A DNA stretch of 64,000 nt from Lactobacillus gallinarum DSM 10532 = JCM 2011 (lineage in GTDB: Bacteria > Bacillota > Bacilli > Lactobacillales > Lactobacillaceae): positions 8,239-72,238 of the forward strand of contig NZ_AZEL01000056.1 of NCBI RefSeq assembly GCF_001434975.1, read 5' to 3'. The position numbers and the translations under genes are program-made. Within the stretch, counting starts at the first letter, position 1; every line of letters starts with the position of its first letter. This document shows positions 38,142 to 46,551 of the stretch, piece after piece. Under the pieces are notes generated by a model that was not told where the DNA came from, made no database searches, and saw only the letters and a list, made by a program, of their open reading frames with translations.

Positions 38142-39998
38142 ATGAAACGTCAATGGAAATTTATTGTCGTTTTAATTGCCGGGGTAATAAGTTTAATTTT
38201 TGAATTTGGTTTACATGCTTCTACTCTATTTGTAACGCCAATTCTTAAATTGCAAATGAATCCCCAAGCAATTATCATCGACATTTTGGGTATTTGGATT
38301 TCCGTTCTTTTGTTAATGGAAATATTCAATGACTGGAAATCCGGCCGTTACGGTGTCGATATTTTAGCCGTAATTGCGATTGTTTCTACTATTTTAATCA
38401 ACAATTATTGGGCTGAATGGATGATCTTGGTAATGTCTACTGGTGGTGAAACTCTGGAGGACTACGCTACAGGTCAAGCCAGCAAGGAATTGCGTTCCCT
38501 TTTGAACAATACTCCTAGAATCGCCAACAAGTTAATCAACGGCAAGATTACCGAAGTCAATGTTGATGATTTGAAAATCGGTAACATTGTTTTAATTAAA
38601 CCAGGTCAACAAGTTCCAGTTGATGGTGAAATTGTTAAAGGTGAATCAAACTTTGACCAATCATCATTGACCGGTGAATCTGTTCCTGTTGCTAAAAAGC
38701 CAGGCGATGACTTGATGTCTGGTTCCGTTAACGGTGATGCTGCCGTCCAGATGAAGGTTACTAAGGCTGCTAAGGACTCAGAATATCAGTCAATTGTCGC
38801 TTTGGTTAAGTCATCACAAGCTCAACCAGCTAAGTTCGTTAAGATGGCCGACCGTTACGCCGTTCCATTTACCATCATCTCATTGATTATTGGTGGTGTT
38901 GCATGGGCAGTGTCTGGGGATGCTACAAGATTTGCAGAAGTTATGGTTGTTGCTTCTCCATGTCCACTTTTGATCGCAGCTCCTGTTGCTTTAGTCAGTG
39001 GTATGAGTTCAATGTCAGCTCACCACATTATTGTTAAGTCAGGTCCAACTCTTGAAAAGTTAGCTCGTGCTAAGACTTTTGCCTTTGATAAGACTGGTAC
39101 TTTAACTGAAAATCAATTGGTGGTTGACCATATCATCCCTGAAGGCGATGCTCTTTCAAAAGAAGAATTACAAAGCTTAGCTGCTAGTGTTGAACAACAA
39201 TCTAGCCACGTTATTGCCAGTTCTTTGGTTAAGGCTACTGACAGCAAGTTAATCAAGCCAGTTACCAACTTAAAGGAAACTACCGCTCAAGGTGTTGAAG
39301 GTGACGTCAATGGCAAGCATGTTAAGGTGGGTAAATTAAGCTTCGTAGATCCTAATCATGAAAAGATTGACATAACTTCAACTGCTGTCTTCGTTTCAGT
39401 CGATGGCAAGTTTGCCGGTTACATTACTATGATGGATGAAATTCGTCCAGAAACGGCTGATACAATTGCGAAGTTGAAGCGCCAAGGTGCAGAAGACATC
39501 ATGATGCTTACTGGTGACCACAAGCAAGTTGCTGAAAAGGTTGGTAAAAAAGCTGGCATTACTGATATTCGTGCCGATCTTTTACCAGCTGAAAAGATTA
39601 AGGCTATCAAGGAAGTACCAAAAGACTTGCGTCCTGTCGTTATGACTGGTGACGGTGTTAACGATGCTCCAAGTTTAACTGCCGCTGATGTCGGTATCGC
39701 TATGGGTGCTAAAGGCGCAACAGCTGCCAGTGAAAGTGCCGATGCCGTTATCATGGTTAACGATTTATCTAAGGTTAATGATGCGGTTGCTATTTCTAAA
39801 CATACAATGAAGGTTGCCAACATCGATGTTTTAACTGCTATTGGTGTGGTTATCATCATCGAATTGATCGCCTTCACCGGTGTCATTCCTGCCTTTTGGG
39901 GTGCTATCTTACAGGAAGTTGTCGACATGATCACTATCAGTTCGGGACTTCTTGCTAAGACTAAGCCAAGCAATAAGCAATTTGGTTTGGAAGAGTAA
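38142..39998 (+). CDS. P1B-like heavy-metal P-type ATPase, atypical motifs
   Basis: 618 residues from the ATG at 38142 (GGAGG upstream). LTGESVPV (actuator), SPCPLL (TM metal site), DKTGTLT with the phosphorylated Asp, TGDH and MTGDGVNDAP are intact. SPC places it with P1B-4-like pumps rather than CPC Cu/Zn pumps. Two usual marks are altered: the HP dipeptide of P1B ATPases reads SSHVIA, and the final HEGxT is replaced by QEVVDMIT. There is no N-terminal metal-binding domain. Substrate unknown. It is monocistronic between terminators. Confidence 0.85.
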   Translation: MKRQWKFIVVLIAGVISLIFEFGLHASTLFVTPILKLQMNPQAIIIDILGIWISVLLLMEIFNDWKSGRYGVDILAVIAIVSTILINNYWAEWMILVMSTGGETLEDYATGQASKELRSLLNNTPRIANKLINGKITEVNVDDLKIGNIVLIKPGQQVPVDGEIVKGESNFDQSSLTGESVPVAKKPGDDLMSGSVNGDAAVQMKVTKAAKDSEYQSIVALVKSSQAQPAKFVKMADRYAVPFTIISLIIGGVAWAVSGDATRFAEVMVVASPCPLLIAAPVALVSGMSSMSAHHIIVKSGPTLEKLARAKTFAFDKTGTLTENQLVVDHIIPEGDALSKEELQSLAASVEQQSSHVIASSLVKATDSKLIKPVTNLKETTAQGVEGDVNGKHVKVGKLSFVDPNHEKIDITSTAVFVSVDGKFAGYITMMDEIRPETADTIAKLKRQGAEDIMMLTGDHKQVAEKVGKKAGITDIRADLLPAEKIKAIKEVPKDLRPVVMTGDGVNDAPSLTAADVGIAMGAKGATAASESADAVIMVNDLSKVNDAVAISKHTMKVANIDVLTAIGVVIIIELIAFTGVIPAFWGAILQEVVDMITISSGLLAKTKPSNKQFGLEE

Positions 39999-40021
39999 GT
40001 AAAAATTAGATATTAACAAAA

Positions 40022-40063
40022 TAAAAAGCTCTAGAATCGAGATGATTCTAGAGCTTTTTATTT
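40022..40063 (+). terminator. terminator of the P-type ATPase
   Basis: AAAAAGCTCTAGAATC, 5-nt loop, GATTCTAGAGCTTTTT. Confidence 0.85.
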
Positions 40064-40182
40064 TGTTAAATTGTTTAACTCTAAAGGTATCATATTATAA
40101 TCTTAAAGAAAGAGACCACATCATTATAAGTAATTCTCTTAGCATAATTTCTAAACATCACCAAGGAGTACCATATCTGAAG

Positions 40183-40593
40183 ATGAAAACTAAAATAATA
40201 TCAATAATACTTTTAATACTCATCGTCCCACCTATTCTTTTCTGTGTACTTAATTCTAGTTACGAGTTATACGTTAATCATCAAGAAAATATTGCATACA
40301 GTAAAATGCAACAAGCTGTAGACAAACATGGCTATAATGCAATTAGTCTTGAGCCCGTAAAAGCTCGAATAAAATTCTTTCACATTTATGAATATAAAAG
40401 TTCATTTTCTAATCAAAAAACATTGAATAAGAATAGACAACTCTTCAACAAAGTTGGATATAAGATAGGCAAACATGATGATCTAGAAACGCCTTATAAA
40501 TATTCAATCAGTGCCCTAAAATCAAACGAAAAATGGACAGTTTATATTAAAGAAGAACCGTTTGGCAAAGAAAAAAGTTATCGCGAAGATTGA
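40183..40593 (+). CDS. small membrane-anchored protein, DUF3139-like
   Basis: About 136 residues: one N-terminal TM (about 4-24), then a polar domain with YSKMQQAVDKHGYNAISLEPVKARIKFF. Length and layout recall DUF3139 proteins, which are secreted or anchored and of unknown function. AAGGAG lies 14 bases before this ATG, an unusually long gap; a CTG two codons upstream would be better spaced. No signal for operon membership. Confidence 0.55.
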   Translation: MKTKIISIILLILIVPPILFCVLNSSYELYVNHQENIAYSKMQQAVDKHGYNAISLEPVKARIKFFHIYEYKSSFSNQKTLNKNRQLFNKVGYKIGKHDDLETPYKYSISALKSNEKWTVYIKEEPFGKEKSYRED

Positions 40594-40686
40594 TTTAATT
40601 GCAACCTAATTTGCATCTAGTTTAGGAAAATATTAAAATTAAACTCAACTGAATATTTCATTTAGTGGTTGGGTTTTTATCAGAAT

Positions 40687-40740
40687 AAAAGCTTTCAAGA
40701 TTTGCTTCTTTGGGTCAAGAGGCACCTTGAAGGCTTTTTG
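40687..40740 (+). promoter_or_regulatory. terminator-like leader hairpin upstream of the antiporter
   Basis: AAAGCTTTCAAG pairs with CTTGAAGGCTTT around a nested GCTTCTT/AAGAGGC-type hairpin, followed by TTTTTGCTTTTTT, only 22 bases before the antiporter start codon. It may attenuate the gene. Confidence 0.5.
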
Positions 40741-40762
40741 CTTTTTTATAGAAAGGGAATAC

Positions 40763-41932
40763 ATGCATTTTTTAGGGGAATTAATCTTAATCCTATTAAC
40801 TACAGTCTTATTAGGTCAGCTCTTTGCTCGCTTTAATATGCCTGCAGTTATCGGACAATTATTGTCAGGAATCTTACTTGGACCAGCTATCCTAAATTGG
40901 GTAACGCCAAACGATATTGTCAGTCTATTCTCAGAATTCGGGGTTATCCTGTTAATGTTCTTAGCAGGCCTGGAAAGTGACCTCGATTTACTAAAGAAAT
41001 ACTTCAAATTAAGTTTCACCGTCGCTAGTGTCGGGGTTATCTTACCAGTTGTCTTCATGGGAATTGCCAGCTACTTCTTCGGTATGAAGCCACTTGAGGC
41101 ACTCTTTATCGGAATTGTCTTTGCGGCAACCAGTGTTTCAATTTCGGTTGTAGTATTGCAAGAAGCACGACAACTCCATACCCGTGCTGGTACGGCAATT
41201 TTAGGTGCGGCTGTAGTTGATGATATCTTAGCCGTTGTTGTTTTAAGTTTGTTCACTACTTTCAGTCACGAAGGCGGTAAGAGCGGTTTAACTAACAACT
41301 TCTTTATCAATATTTTGATTGAAATTGTCTACTTTGTAGTTGTTTGGGTCATCTTTAAGTTCGTTGCCCCATACTTTATGAAGGCTTCCGAAAAAATCGA
41401 TGTTGACTACTCTGTAGTTATCGGTTCGCTTGTCTTAGCTTTAACTATGGCTTGGGCTGCCGACTTTGTTGGATTATCTGCCGTTGTAGGTGCATTCTTT
41501 GGTGGCTTGGCTATTAGACAGACGCCACAATATAAAGAAGTTCACTCTTCAGTTTCCGCAATCGGTTATGCGATCTTTATTCCGGTATTCTTTGCCGACA
41601 TAGGTCTTTCAATGACCTTTGAGAGCTTCTTCAAGGATATTTGGTTCATTATCGTAATGACAATCTTAGCTCTCTTATCTAAATTCTGGGCTGGTAAATA
41701 CTCAAGTGAAGTCTTCGGCTTTACTAAGAATGAGGGTAACATTGTAGGTGCCGGTATGATTTCTCGTGGTGAAGTTGCCTTAATCGTGGCACAGATCGGG
41801 ATTACCCATCACCTCTTCCCTGAAGATATTTACTCAAGCTTGATTTTGGTAATCATCGTTACAACGGTACTTTCACCATTTATTTTGAATTATTTCATTA
41901 AGAAACAAAAAGATAGTAAAGAATTTATGTAA
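40763..41932 (+). CDS. CPA2-type cation:proton antiporter
   Basis: 389 residues from the ATG at 40763 after AAAGGGA. About 12 TM, with the antiporter features GQLLSGILLGPAIL, FLAGLESDLDLL and AAVVDDILAVVVLS (paired acidic ion-site residues). No TrkA-N or USP domain is fused. The family exchanges Na+ or K+ for H+ and contributes to pH homeostasis. Preceded by a terminator-like leader and followed by a strong terminator. Confidence 0.88.
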   Translation: MHFLGELILILLTTVLLGQLFARFNMPAVIGQLLSGILLGPAILNWVTPNDIVSLFSEFGVILLMFLAGLESDLDLLKKYFKLSFTVASVGVILPVVFMGIASYFFGMKPLEALFIGIVFAATSVSISVVVLQEARQLHTRAGTAILGAAVVDDILAVVVLSLFTTFSHEGGKSGLTNNFFINILIEIVYFVVVWVIFKFVAPYFMKASEKIDVDYSVVIGSLVLALTMAWAADFVGLSAVVGAFFGGLAIRQTPQYKEVHSSVSAIGYAIFIPVFFADIGLSMTFESFFKDIWFIIVMTILALLSKFWAGKYSSEVFGFTKNEGNIVGAGMISRGEVALIVAQIGITHHLFPEDIYSSLILVIIVTTVLSPFILNYFIKKQKDSKEFM

Positions 41933-41933
41933 A

Positions 41934-41970
41934 AGAAAATCCTCGACAAAAACGTCGGGGATTTTTTCAT
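41934..41970 (+). repeat. 37-bp direct repeat, copy 1, containing a terminator
   Basis: From AGAAAATCCTCGAC to GGGGATTTTTTCAT, identical to 42626-42662. The AATCCTCGAC/GTCGGGGATT hairpin with T6 terminates the antiporter gene. Confidence 0.9.
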
Positions 41971-42062
41971 GTTCGCTTATGAACGAATACTAGATTTTTT
42001 AATTATAAAACGTAGACACAATTTAGCCTACATAATATAATACTGTTAGGAGATGATGGAAC

Positions 42063-42371
42063 ATGTTACAAACACCAAATAATATTAAAGCAGTTACTGC
42101 TCGTGACTTACGTAATAACTTTAAAAAAATTGCTGATGACATTAATGACTATGATACTACAGTTATCGTTGCTCGTCCTAAAGACAAAAACGTCGTAATT
42201 ATTTCACAAAAAGAATATGATTCATGGCAAGAGACCTCATATCTTCTAGGGACTAAGGCAAATCGTGATGCATTAGCGGAAGCTAAAGAATCGTTTGAAA
42301 ATAAAGACACCCGAAACAAAATCTTAACTCCAGAAGAATTCGAGGCTCTAACTAAAGATGATGAAGCTTAA
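42063..42371 (+). CDS. yefM: YefM/Phd-family antitoxin
   Basis: 102 residues. The N-terminus KAVTARDLRNNFKKIADDIND is the DNA-binding Phd/YefM fold, and VIVARPKDKNVVIISQKEYDSWQET is the usual hinge. The acidic C-terminal part would neutralise the toxin. TATAAT is at 42036-42041 with a GTAG...CTAC dyad just upstream as a possible autoregulatory operator. Its stop overlaps the toxin start by 14 bases. Confidence 0.92.
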   Translation: MLQTPNNIKAVTARDLRNNFKKIADDINDYDTTVIVARPKDKNVVIISQKEYDSWQETSYLLGTKANRDALAEAKESFENKDTRNKILTPEEFEALTKDDEA

Positions 42372-42627
42372 CGTAAATTTTAACTATAATGCCTGGGATG
42401 AATATCTAGAGTGGAAGAAAGAAGATAAAAAAACTTCCAAGAAAATTGATAGCCTCATTAAAGATTGTCAACGCCATCCATTCACTGGAAAAGGAAAACC
42501 CGAAACTTTAAAGGCAAATTTAAGCGGTGCATGGTCTCGACAAATTAATCACAAAGATCGTATGGTTTATTCAGTTACGGCAACAGAACTTCAAATATGG
42601 CAACTAAAATATCACTATTCTAAATAG
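42358..42627 (+). CDS. yoeB: YoeB/Txe-family mRNA interferase toxin
   Basis: 88-89 residues (ATG at 42358 or 42361). FNYNAWDEYLEWKKEDKK, GKPETLK with the catalytic Glu, GAWSRQINHKDRMVY with the Arg, and the end LKYHYSK with the terminal His-Tyr are all retained, so the ribosome-dependent RNase looks active. The module lies between two 37-bp direct repeats. Confidence 0.93.
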   Translation: MMKLNVNFNYNAWDEYLEWKKEDKKTSKKIDSLIKDCQRHPFTGKGKPETLKANLSGAWSRQINHKDRMVYSVTATELQIWQLKYHYSK

Positions 42628-42662
42628 AAAATCCTCGACAAAAACGTCGGGGATTTTTTCAT
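42626..42662 (+). repeat. 37-bp direct repeat, copy 2, containing a terminator
   Basis: Identical to 41934-41970. Here it terminates yefM-yoeB. Confidence 0.9.
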
Positions 42663-42666
42663 ATTC

Positions 42667-44235
42667 TTAAACAAACTGTTCTAAATCGATTACTTGATCA
42701 TATCTCTGTAACTCTTCTGGTTCATAATGGTGAATTACTTCCACAAAGGTCAAATCAGACTCTAACAAGTAATCATGAATCTGATCTGAGGTCTTTTTAT
42801 CAAGGGATGCATTAATTTCATCAAGTAGCAACACTGGCCGCTTCATTAAAATGGCCCGAGCTAATTCAATTCTTGCCAGCTGCCCGCCTGATAATTGATC
42901 CGCATTATCCCCTAAAGAATAATCCCATCCCTTCTCTTTCACGATGGTGTCTAGTCCCAACTTGGTGCAGACTTCCATTACCATTTCCCGGGAAATATCT
43001 GCGCCTAGTGTCAAATTAAACCACAAGGTATCTGCAAAAATCACTGGACTTTGACTAGCGTATGAAAAGATATTAGCAAATTCTCCAGCCTTAGCTTGGC
43101 TATTATTCAAAATAATATCTTTAGCCTGACCGAATTCTCCTGTTATTAAATATTGCAAAAGCGTTGATTTCCCGGTACCCGATGGCCCAATAACTGCTAC
43201 TTTTTGTTCAGCCTTAATCTTTAAATTAAGACGTCTAGCCAACTCCTGATCTTTTCTAATTAAAGTTAAATCATCCACTTCCAATTCACTAAAATCATTT
43301 TCAGAAACGTCTTCAGTTTTCTTGCCTTCGGCAATATACTTTTCAGCTTTAGCAACAATCTTTTTAGTAGTTGATAACTTATTGCGACCTTCTAAAATTG
43401 TCAAAATTGGATTAACAAAAGAATTCGACAACTGCACAATTGCAAATAATGCACCCAATGTAGTTTGTCCATTAACTACCATGTAAATCCCTACTAAGAA
43501 TGGCACTGTAAAGGTAAACAAGTTAGCAATCAAGCTGACCCATGAAACTGTGTCCAAGTTCAGTAAATTCATCTTGCACAGTGCTGCTTCTAATTGGTTA
43601 ACAAATACCCTACTCTTCTTAACAGCATTATCTTGCTTGCCATACAACTTGAATGTTGAACTACCAGCTAAAAAATTCTTGATATGACTAACATACTTAT
43701 CATTGGCGTTGGTCCAATTTTCGGAAGCAGTTTGAATTTTCTTTTGAAAAAGGCTGGATACAATCATCGGTAAGCATGAACCTATTAGAAAAAGCAAGGT
43801 TACTAACCAGTTAACCGACAATGCATAGCCTAATGCAAAAATAATCATGTACGCTTGCATCATAATTTCAATTTCTGCATCAAAGCGATTAGTTTCTAAG
43901 AGCTTAAAATCTGTAGTTAGATAAGCTAAGCTAGTAGTATTTTCATCACTAGATTGTTTAAGCATCCCTTTTAAGATGCCAAGCCGTAAAGTAGTATTTG
44001 CTTCCTGAATCGCACCTGTTTTTAAGCGATTGAAAATAAGTGAAGCTAAAAAGGTAATCAATAAGCCGCTAACAGCAATTAGCAAAATTTGCGGTAAGTC
44101 ATTAAAGCTTCTTTGCGTAGCAATATTAGTCAATGCCTGCACCATATAAGCCACGATAATCTGTTGCATACTGGCAATTAAGCCGAAGATAATCATGCTG
44201 ATGAATTTAGAATGTGAAGAGTATTTGTAAATCAT
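42667..44235 (-). CDS. ABC exporter with fused TM and ATPase domains
   Basis: 522 residues: six TM in the first 290, then the ATPase domain with GPSGTGKSTLL, the signature LSGGQLAR and VLLLDEINASLD. The Walker-B sequence has DEIN in place of the usual DEPT/DEAT. It is a type IV (MsbA-like) half-exporter that could homodimerise. It lies four bases after a DUF4097 protein and is divergent from an Rgg-type regulator with a palindromic operator between, so it is probably a pheromone- or stress-controlled export operon. The CDS contains a perfect Noc-type palindrome at 42983-42996. Confidence 0.88.
   Translation of the reverse strand: MIYKYSSHSKFISMIIFGLIASMQQIIVAYMVQALTNIATQRSFNDLPQILLIAVSGLLITFLASLIFNRLKTGAIQEANTTLRLGILKGMLKQSSDENTTSLAYLTTDFKLLETNRFDAEIEIMMQAYMIIFALGYALSVNWLVTLLFLIGSCLPMIVSSLFQKKIQTASENWTNANDKYVSHIKNFLAGSSTFKLYGKQDNAVKKSRVFVNQLEAALCKMNLLNLDTVSWVSLIANLFTFTVPFLVGIYMVVNGQTTLGALFAIVQLSNSFVNPILTILEGRNKLSTTKKIVAKAEKYIAEGKKTEDVSENDFSELEVDDLTLIRKDQELARRLNLKIKAEQKVAVIGPSGTGKSTLLQYLITGEFGQAKDIILNNSQAKAGEFANIFSYASQSPVIFADTLWFNLTLGADISREMVMEVCTKLGLDTIVKEKGWDYSLGDNADQLSGGQLARIELARAILMKRPVLLLDEINASLDKKTSDQIHDYLLESDLTFVEVIHHYEPEELQRYDQVIDLEQFV
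42983..42996. other. perfect Noc-binding-site palindrome
   Basis: ATTTCCCGGGAAAT, identical to the Noc binding consensus known from B. subtilis. It lies inside the ABC exporter coding region. Confidence 0.65.
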
Positions 44236-44239
44236 ATTT

Positions 44240-44857
44240 CTATCCCCCGTAACTTACCGTTATGTCACCATTTGAATTATCAATACTTAATACTCTTCGC
44301 GCCTTGTCATTTTTGCTGTAAGAGTCGCCTTTATTTGAACCATTTATCTCAACGTGTCCATTCGACGTATCCAGATCATAACCGTCGGCTGTACTATGAC
44401 CGACCATAATATTACCATTTGAAAGATCAATTTCACCTTGACTAACAGCAATGCCTTGAACCGTAACGCTACCGTTAGAATCATCGATTTCAATATTTTT
44501 CAACTTTTCATCTGGCAGTTCAATCGTAATTTGCGTTACTACAGAATGTTTTTTGAATAAGTCAAAGAGATTTCTATTAACTACCTTAATACCATCTTTA
44601 TCTTCAACAATTAATTGCTTATTCTTGACTTCAAATTTTGGAAGCAACTTATGTCTTCCCTCAAAAAGAACACGGTAATGATTGCCTTGTTTGACTTTAA
44701 TATTGGCATTACTGGTATCAACTTTTACTTGATTAAATTTGCGGTTGGTTAAAACTTTTTGTACTACTTGTTCTGAACTAGCTTTATTCATATCCTGCAC
44801 CTTTAAAATTCCTAAGATAACTAACATAATTACAATAGCCAAAATTAACATTTTCAT
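44240..44857 (-). CDS. DUF4097-type beta-helix membrane protein
   Basis: 205 residues: N-terminal TM (about 3-17), then repeated strands with the DSSNG/DTSNG pattern (VKVDTSNANIKV, IEIDDSNGSVTV, EIDLSNGNIMV, YDLDTSNGHVEI, LSIDNSNGDITV) typical of DUF4097. It is likely extracytoplasmic. It is the first gene of the operon with the ABC exporter and is divergent from the Rgg gene. Confidence 0.8.
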   Translation of the reverse strand: MKMLILAIVIMLVILGILKVQDMNKASSEQVVQKVLTNRKFNQVKVDTSNANIKVKQGNHYRVLFEGRHKLLPKFEVKNKQLIVEDKDGIKVVNRNLFDLFKKHSVVTQITIELPDEKLKNIEIDDSNGSVTVQGIAVSQGEIDLSNGNIMVGHSTADGYDLDTSNGHVEINGSNKGDSYSKNDKARRVLSIDNSNGDITVSYGG

Positions 44858-44873
44858 TTCTATCCCTCGCTAC

Positions 44874-44937
44874 TTGAATTGTTCTTAGTATCGCAGGATA
44901 ATGAATGAAAATGTAAGGAATTTGCAGATCTGCAAAT
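44874..44937. promoter_or_regulatory. divergent promoter region with an 18-bp palindromic operator
   Basis: ATTTGCAGATCTGCAAAT (44920-44937) is a perfect palindrome. The regulator promoter (TTGAAT, 17 bp, GATAAT at 44897-44902) lies just upstream of it. On the minus strand the palindrome lies upstream of the exporter operon promoter (GATACT -10), as expected for an activator site. Confidence 0.7.
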
Positions 44938-44948
44938 CGAGGTATGAC

Positions 44949-45806
44949 ATGTTTAAATATGGTTCAGTTTATAAAGATTTACGCAAAGAACAAGAAATCA
45001 CGCAAACTGAGGCGTGCCACGGAATTTGTTCAATTTCTAAACTTTCTCGCTGGGAAAACAACCAGGTAGAAGTAGAATTCAGTACGGCAATTGCGTTACT
45101 TAAGCGCATTAACATTACGCTAGATGAATTCACCGAACGTGCAAATATCGAAGCGGAATTTGAACTGCCTGATGAAATAATTGCGGCAATCAAGGATGAA
45201 GACGTTCCCGTATTACGTAAATACGTGCAGGCTCATTTAGCTAAATATCACGCTAGCAAAAACATCCTTGAATTAAAGAATATTATGCTAGTCTGTAACC
45301 AACTGCTTTTAATTGAGGGGAAGAATTACTTGACCACTGCTGATATTCAAAGAATTCGTTCTTACTTACTGCACACAACAGTTTGGTCAAAATATAATAT
45401 TATCTTGTTTGCCAATTCACCTTTCTTGTTGAATTCCGAAATTGGTTTCAAGATCGCTATGCGAATCGTTCATAACTTTGACCAAGTGAACGATTTGAGG
45501 GATAATCTCACAACCTTTATGGGCGGTCTCTCGGACACTGTTATTGCTTTTATCTTTAAAAAGAAACTAGACTATGCACAACAGCTATTAGATGAATTGC
45601 GTAAGGTTGAACTTCCGCCTCATTTCATGTTCTTTGATCTCTCCTTAACCTTTTTACAACGGGTCATCGACTATTGTCATACTGGAGATGAACAGCCCGT
45701 TCTAGCAATATTCAATAATTTGATACAATTAAACTGCTCACAACATGCACAACAATTATTAGAAGCCTTCAAGGATGTTAAACAAATTTGGGAGGACGAT
45801 GAATGA
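44949..45806 (+). CDS. Rgg/GadR/MutR-family transcriptional regulator
   Basis: About 285 residues from the ATG at 44949 (GAGGTATGAC upstream); an earlier ATG at 44901 lies within the promoter. The N-terminal XRE-type HTH reads ITQTEACHGICSISKLSRWENNQVEV (spanning about 15-40), followed by a long all-helical TPR-like domain typical of Rgg proteins that sense short peptides. No SHP-type peptide gene is evident nearby. It probably activates the divergent DUF4097-ABC operon and represses itself through the palindrome. Confidence 0.85.
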   Translation: MFKYGSVYKDLRKEQEITQTEACHGICSISKLSRWENNQVEVEFSTAIALLKRINITLDEFTERANIEAEFELPDEIIAAIKDEDVPVLRKYVQAHLAKYHASKNILELKNIMLVCNQLLLIEGKNYLTTADIQRIRSYLLHTTVWSKYNIILFANSPFLLNSEIGFKIAMRIVHNFDQVNDLRDNLTTFMGGLSDTVIAFIFKKKLDYAQQLLDELRKVELPPHFMFFDLSLTFLQRVIDYCHTGDEQPVLAIFNNLIQLNCSQHAQQLLEAFKDVKQIWEDDE

Positions 45807-46033
45807 ATTCTACAGAGAAAATACGCTTAGCTAAAAAGATTTCCGCAATCATTTCAATTATTGCCTGGGTCATAACTATTATTTTCATGGCAGTCAAAAT
45901 TTACGGCTGGATGCAAGATCCACACCTACCTGCTATCCATGATCAATTTGTTGCTATTATTGGCTTTATTCCATTAGTTAGTGGTTTTCATCCTGGCATT
46001 TGGAGCTATGGAAAAGAAAATCGTTCCCACTAA
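45803..46033 (+). CDS. small two-TM protein co-translated with the Rgg gene
   Basis: 76 residues. The start overlaps the Rgg stop (ATGA), so they are translationally coupled. Two hydrophobic stretches (about 9-32 and 48-62). No family is recognised. It may be a membrane accessory to the regulator. A terminator (ATCGTTC/GAACGAT, T-rich) overlaps its end. Confidence 0.65.
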   Translation: MNSTEKIRLAKKISAIISIIAWVITIIFMAVKIYGWMQDPHLPAIHDQFVAIIGFIPLVSGFHPGIWSYGKENRSH

Positions 46034-46058
46034 CGTGAGAACGATTTTTCGTGTTCGC

Positions 46059-46190
46059 TTGTGAACGTATATTTGGATTTAGTATAATTTTATCTGTAGA
46101 AAAGCTGAAGCGGTGGCTATCCTTGAAGGAGATGGTGCTTATGAGTGATTTTTGACTCATGCCAACATCCTAATAGAAAGGAGACGCCTC
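46059..46190 (+). promoter_or_regulatory. promoter and structured leader of the holin-like toxin relic
   Basis: TTGTGA, 18-bp spacer, TATAAT (46083-46088). The leader folds as GATGGTGC-TTATGAGT against ACTCAT-GCCAACATC (46131-46169) and ends with GAAAGGAGACGCCTC just before the GTG start. Confidence 0.6.
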
Positions 46191-46274
46191 GTGTCTGTAT
46201 CAGACGCGTTGCAACTAATGTTAGATTTTGGCTCATTATATACTTCTAAAAAATACTTTATGATTGAGGGATAG
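46191..46274 (+). pseudogene. putative holin-like toxin, truncated
   Basis: GTG start after AAAGGAG. It encodes MSVSDALQLMLDFGSLYTSK and ends after 27 residues (KYFMIEG). The first 14 residues match the conserved head of putative holin-like toxins (MSVxDALQLMxxFG), which normally continue as one TM helix (FIVALLTLV-like). Here the TM is replaced by a polar tail, so a frameshift or deletion has destroyed it. The structured leader upstream is intact. Confidence 0.65.
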
Positions 46275-46275
46275 G

Positions 46276-46494
46276 ATGAAGAAAATTAAAGAAGATCTAT
46301 TAGGCAGTATCATCGGTGGTGTAATTCTATTAATCGGTCTTAAGTTTATCAATTTAATTCCCTGGTCATGGCTACAAACTGGCATTAAGATTGGATTATT
46401 CTACATTGTAATTGATATTGTTTGTCTGTTATGGAAGCTTTATAAGTTCAAGAAAATATCTAAATCTGAATTAATCAATGACAAAATTGAATAA
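46276..46494 (+). CDS. small two-TM membrane protein
   Basis: About 72 residues from the ATG at 46276, one base after the toxin-relic stop (GAGGGATAGG as ribosome site). Two hydrophobic segments (about 10-26 and 34-54) and a Lys-rich tail. Unknown function. The closeness to the holin-like relic suggests co-transcription, or that it grew from that locus. Confidence 0.55.
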   Translation: MKKIKEDLLGSIIGGVILLIGLKFINLIPWSWLQTGIKIGLFYIVIDIVCLLWKLYKFKKISKSELINDKIE

Positions 46495-46497
46495 CTA

Positions 46498-46523
46498 AAA
46501 AGGCTCCAATTGGAGCCTTTTAC
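46498..46523 (+). terminator. terminator after the small membrane protein
   Basis: AAAAAGGCTCC and GGAGCCTTTT arms with an AATT loop. Confidence 0.8.
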
Positions 46524-46551
46524 TATGGAGTCAAACATTATTTCAATAATT

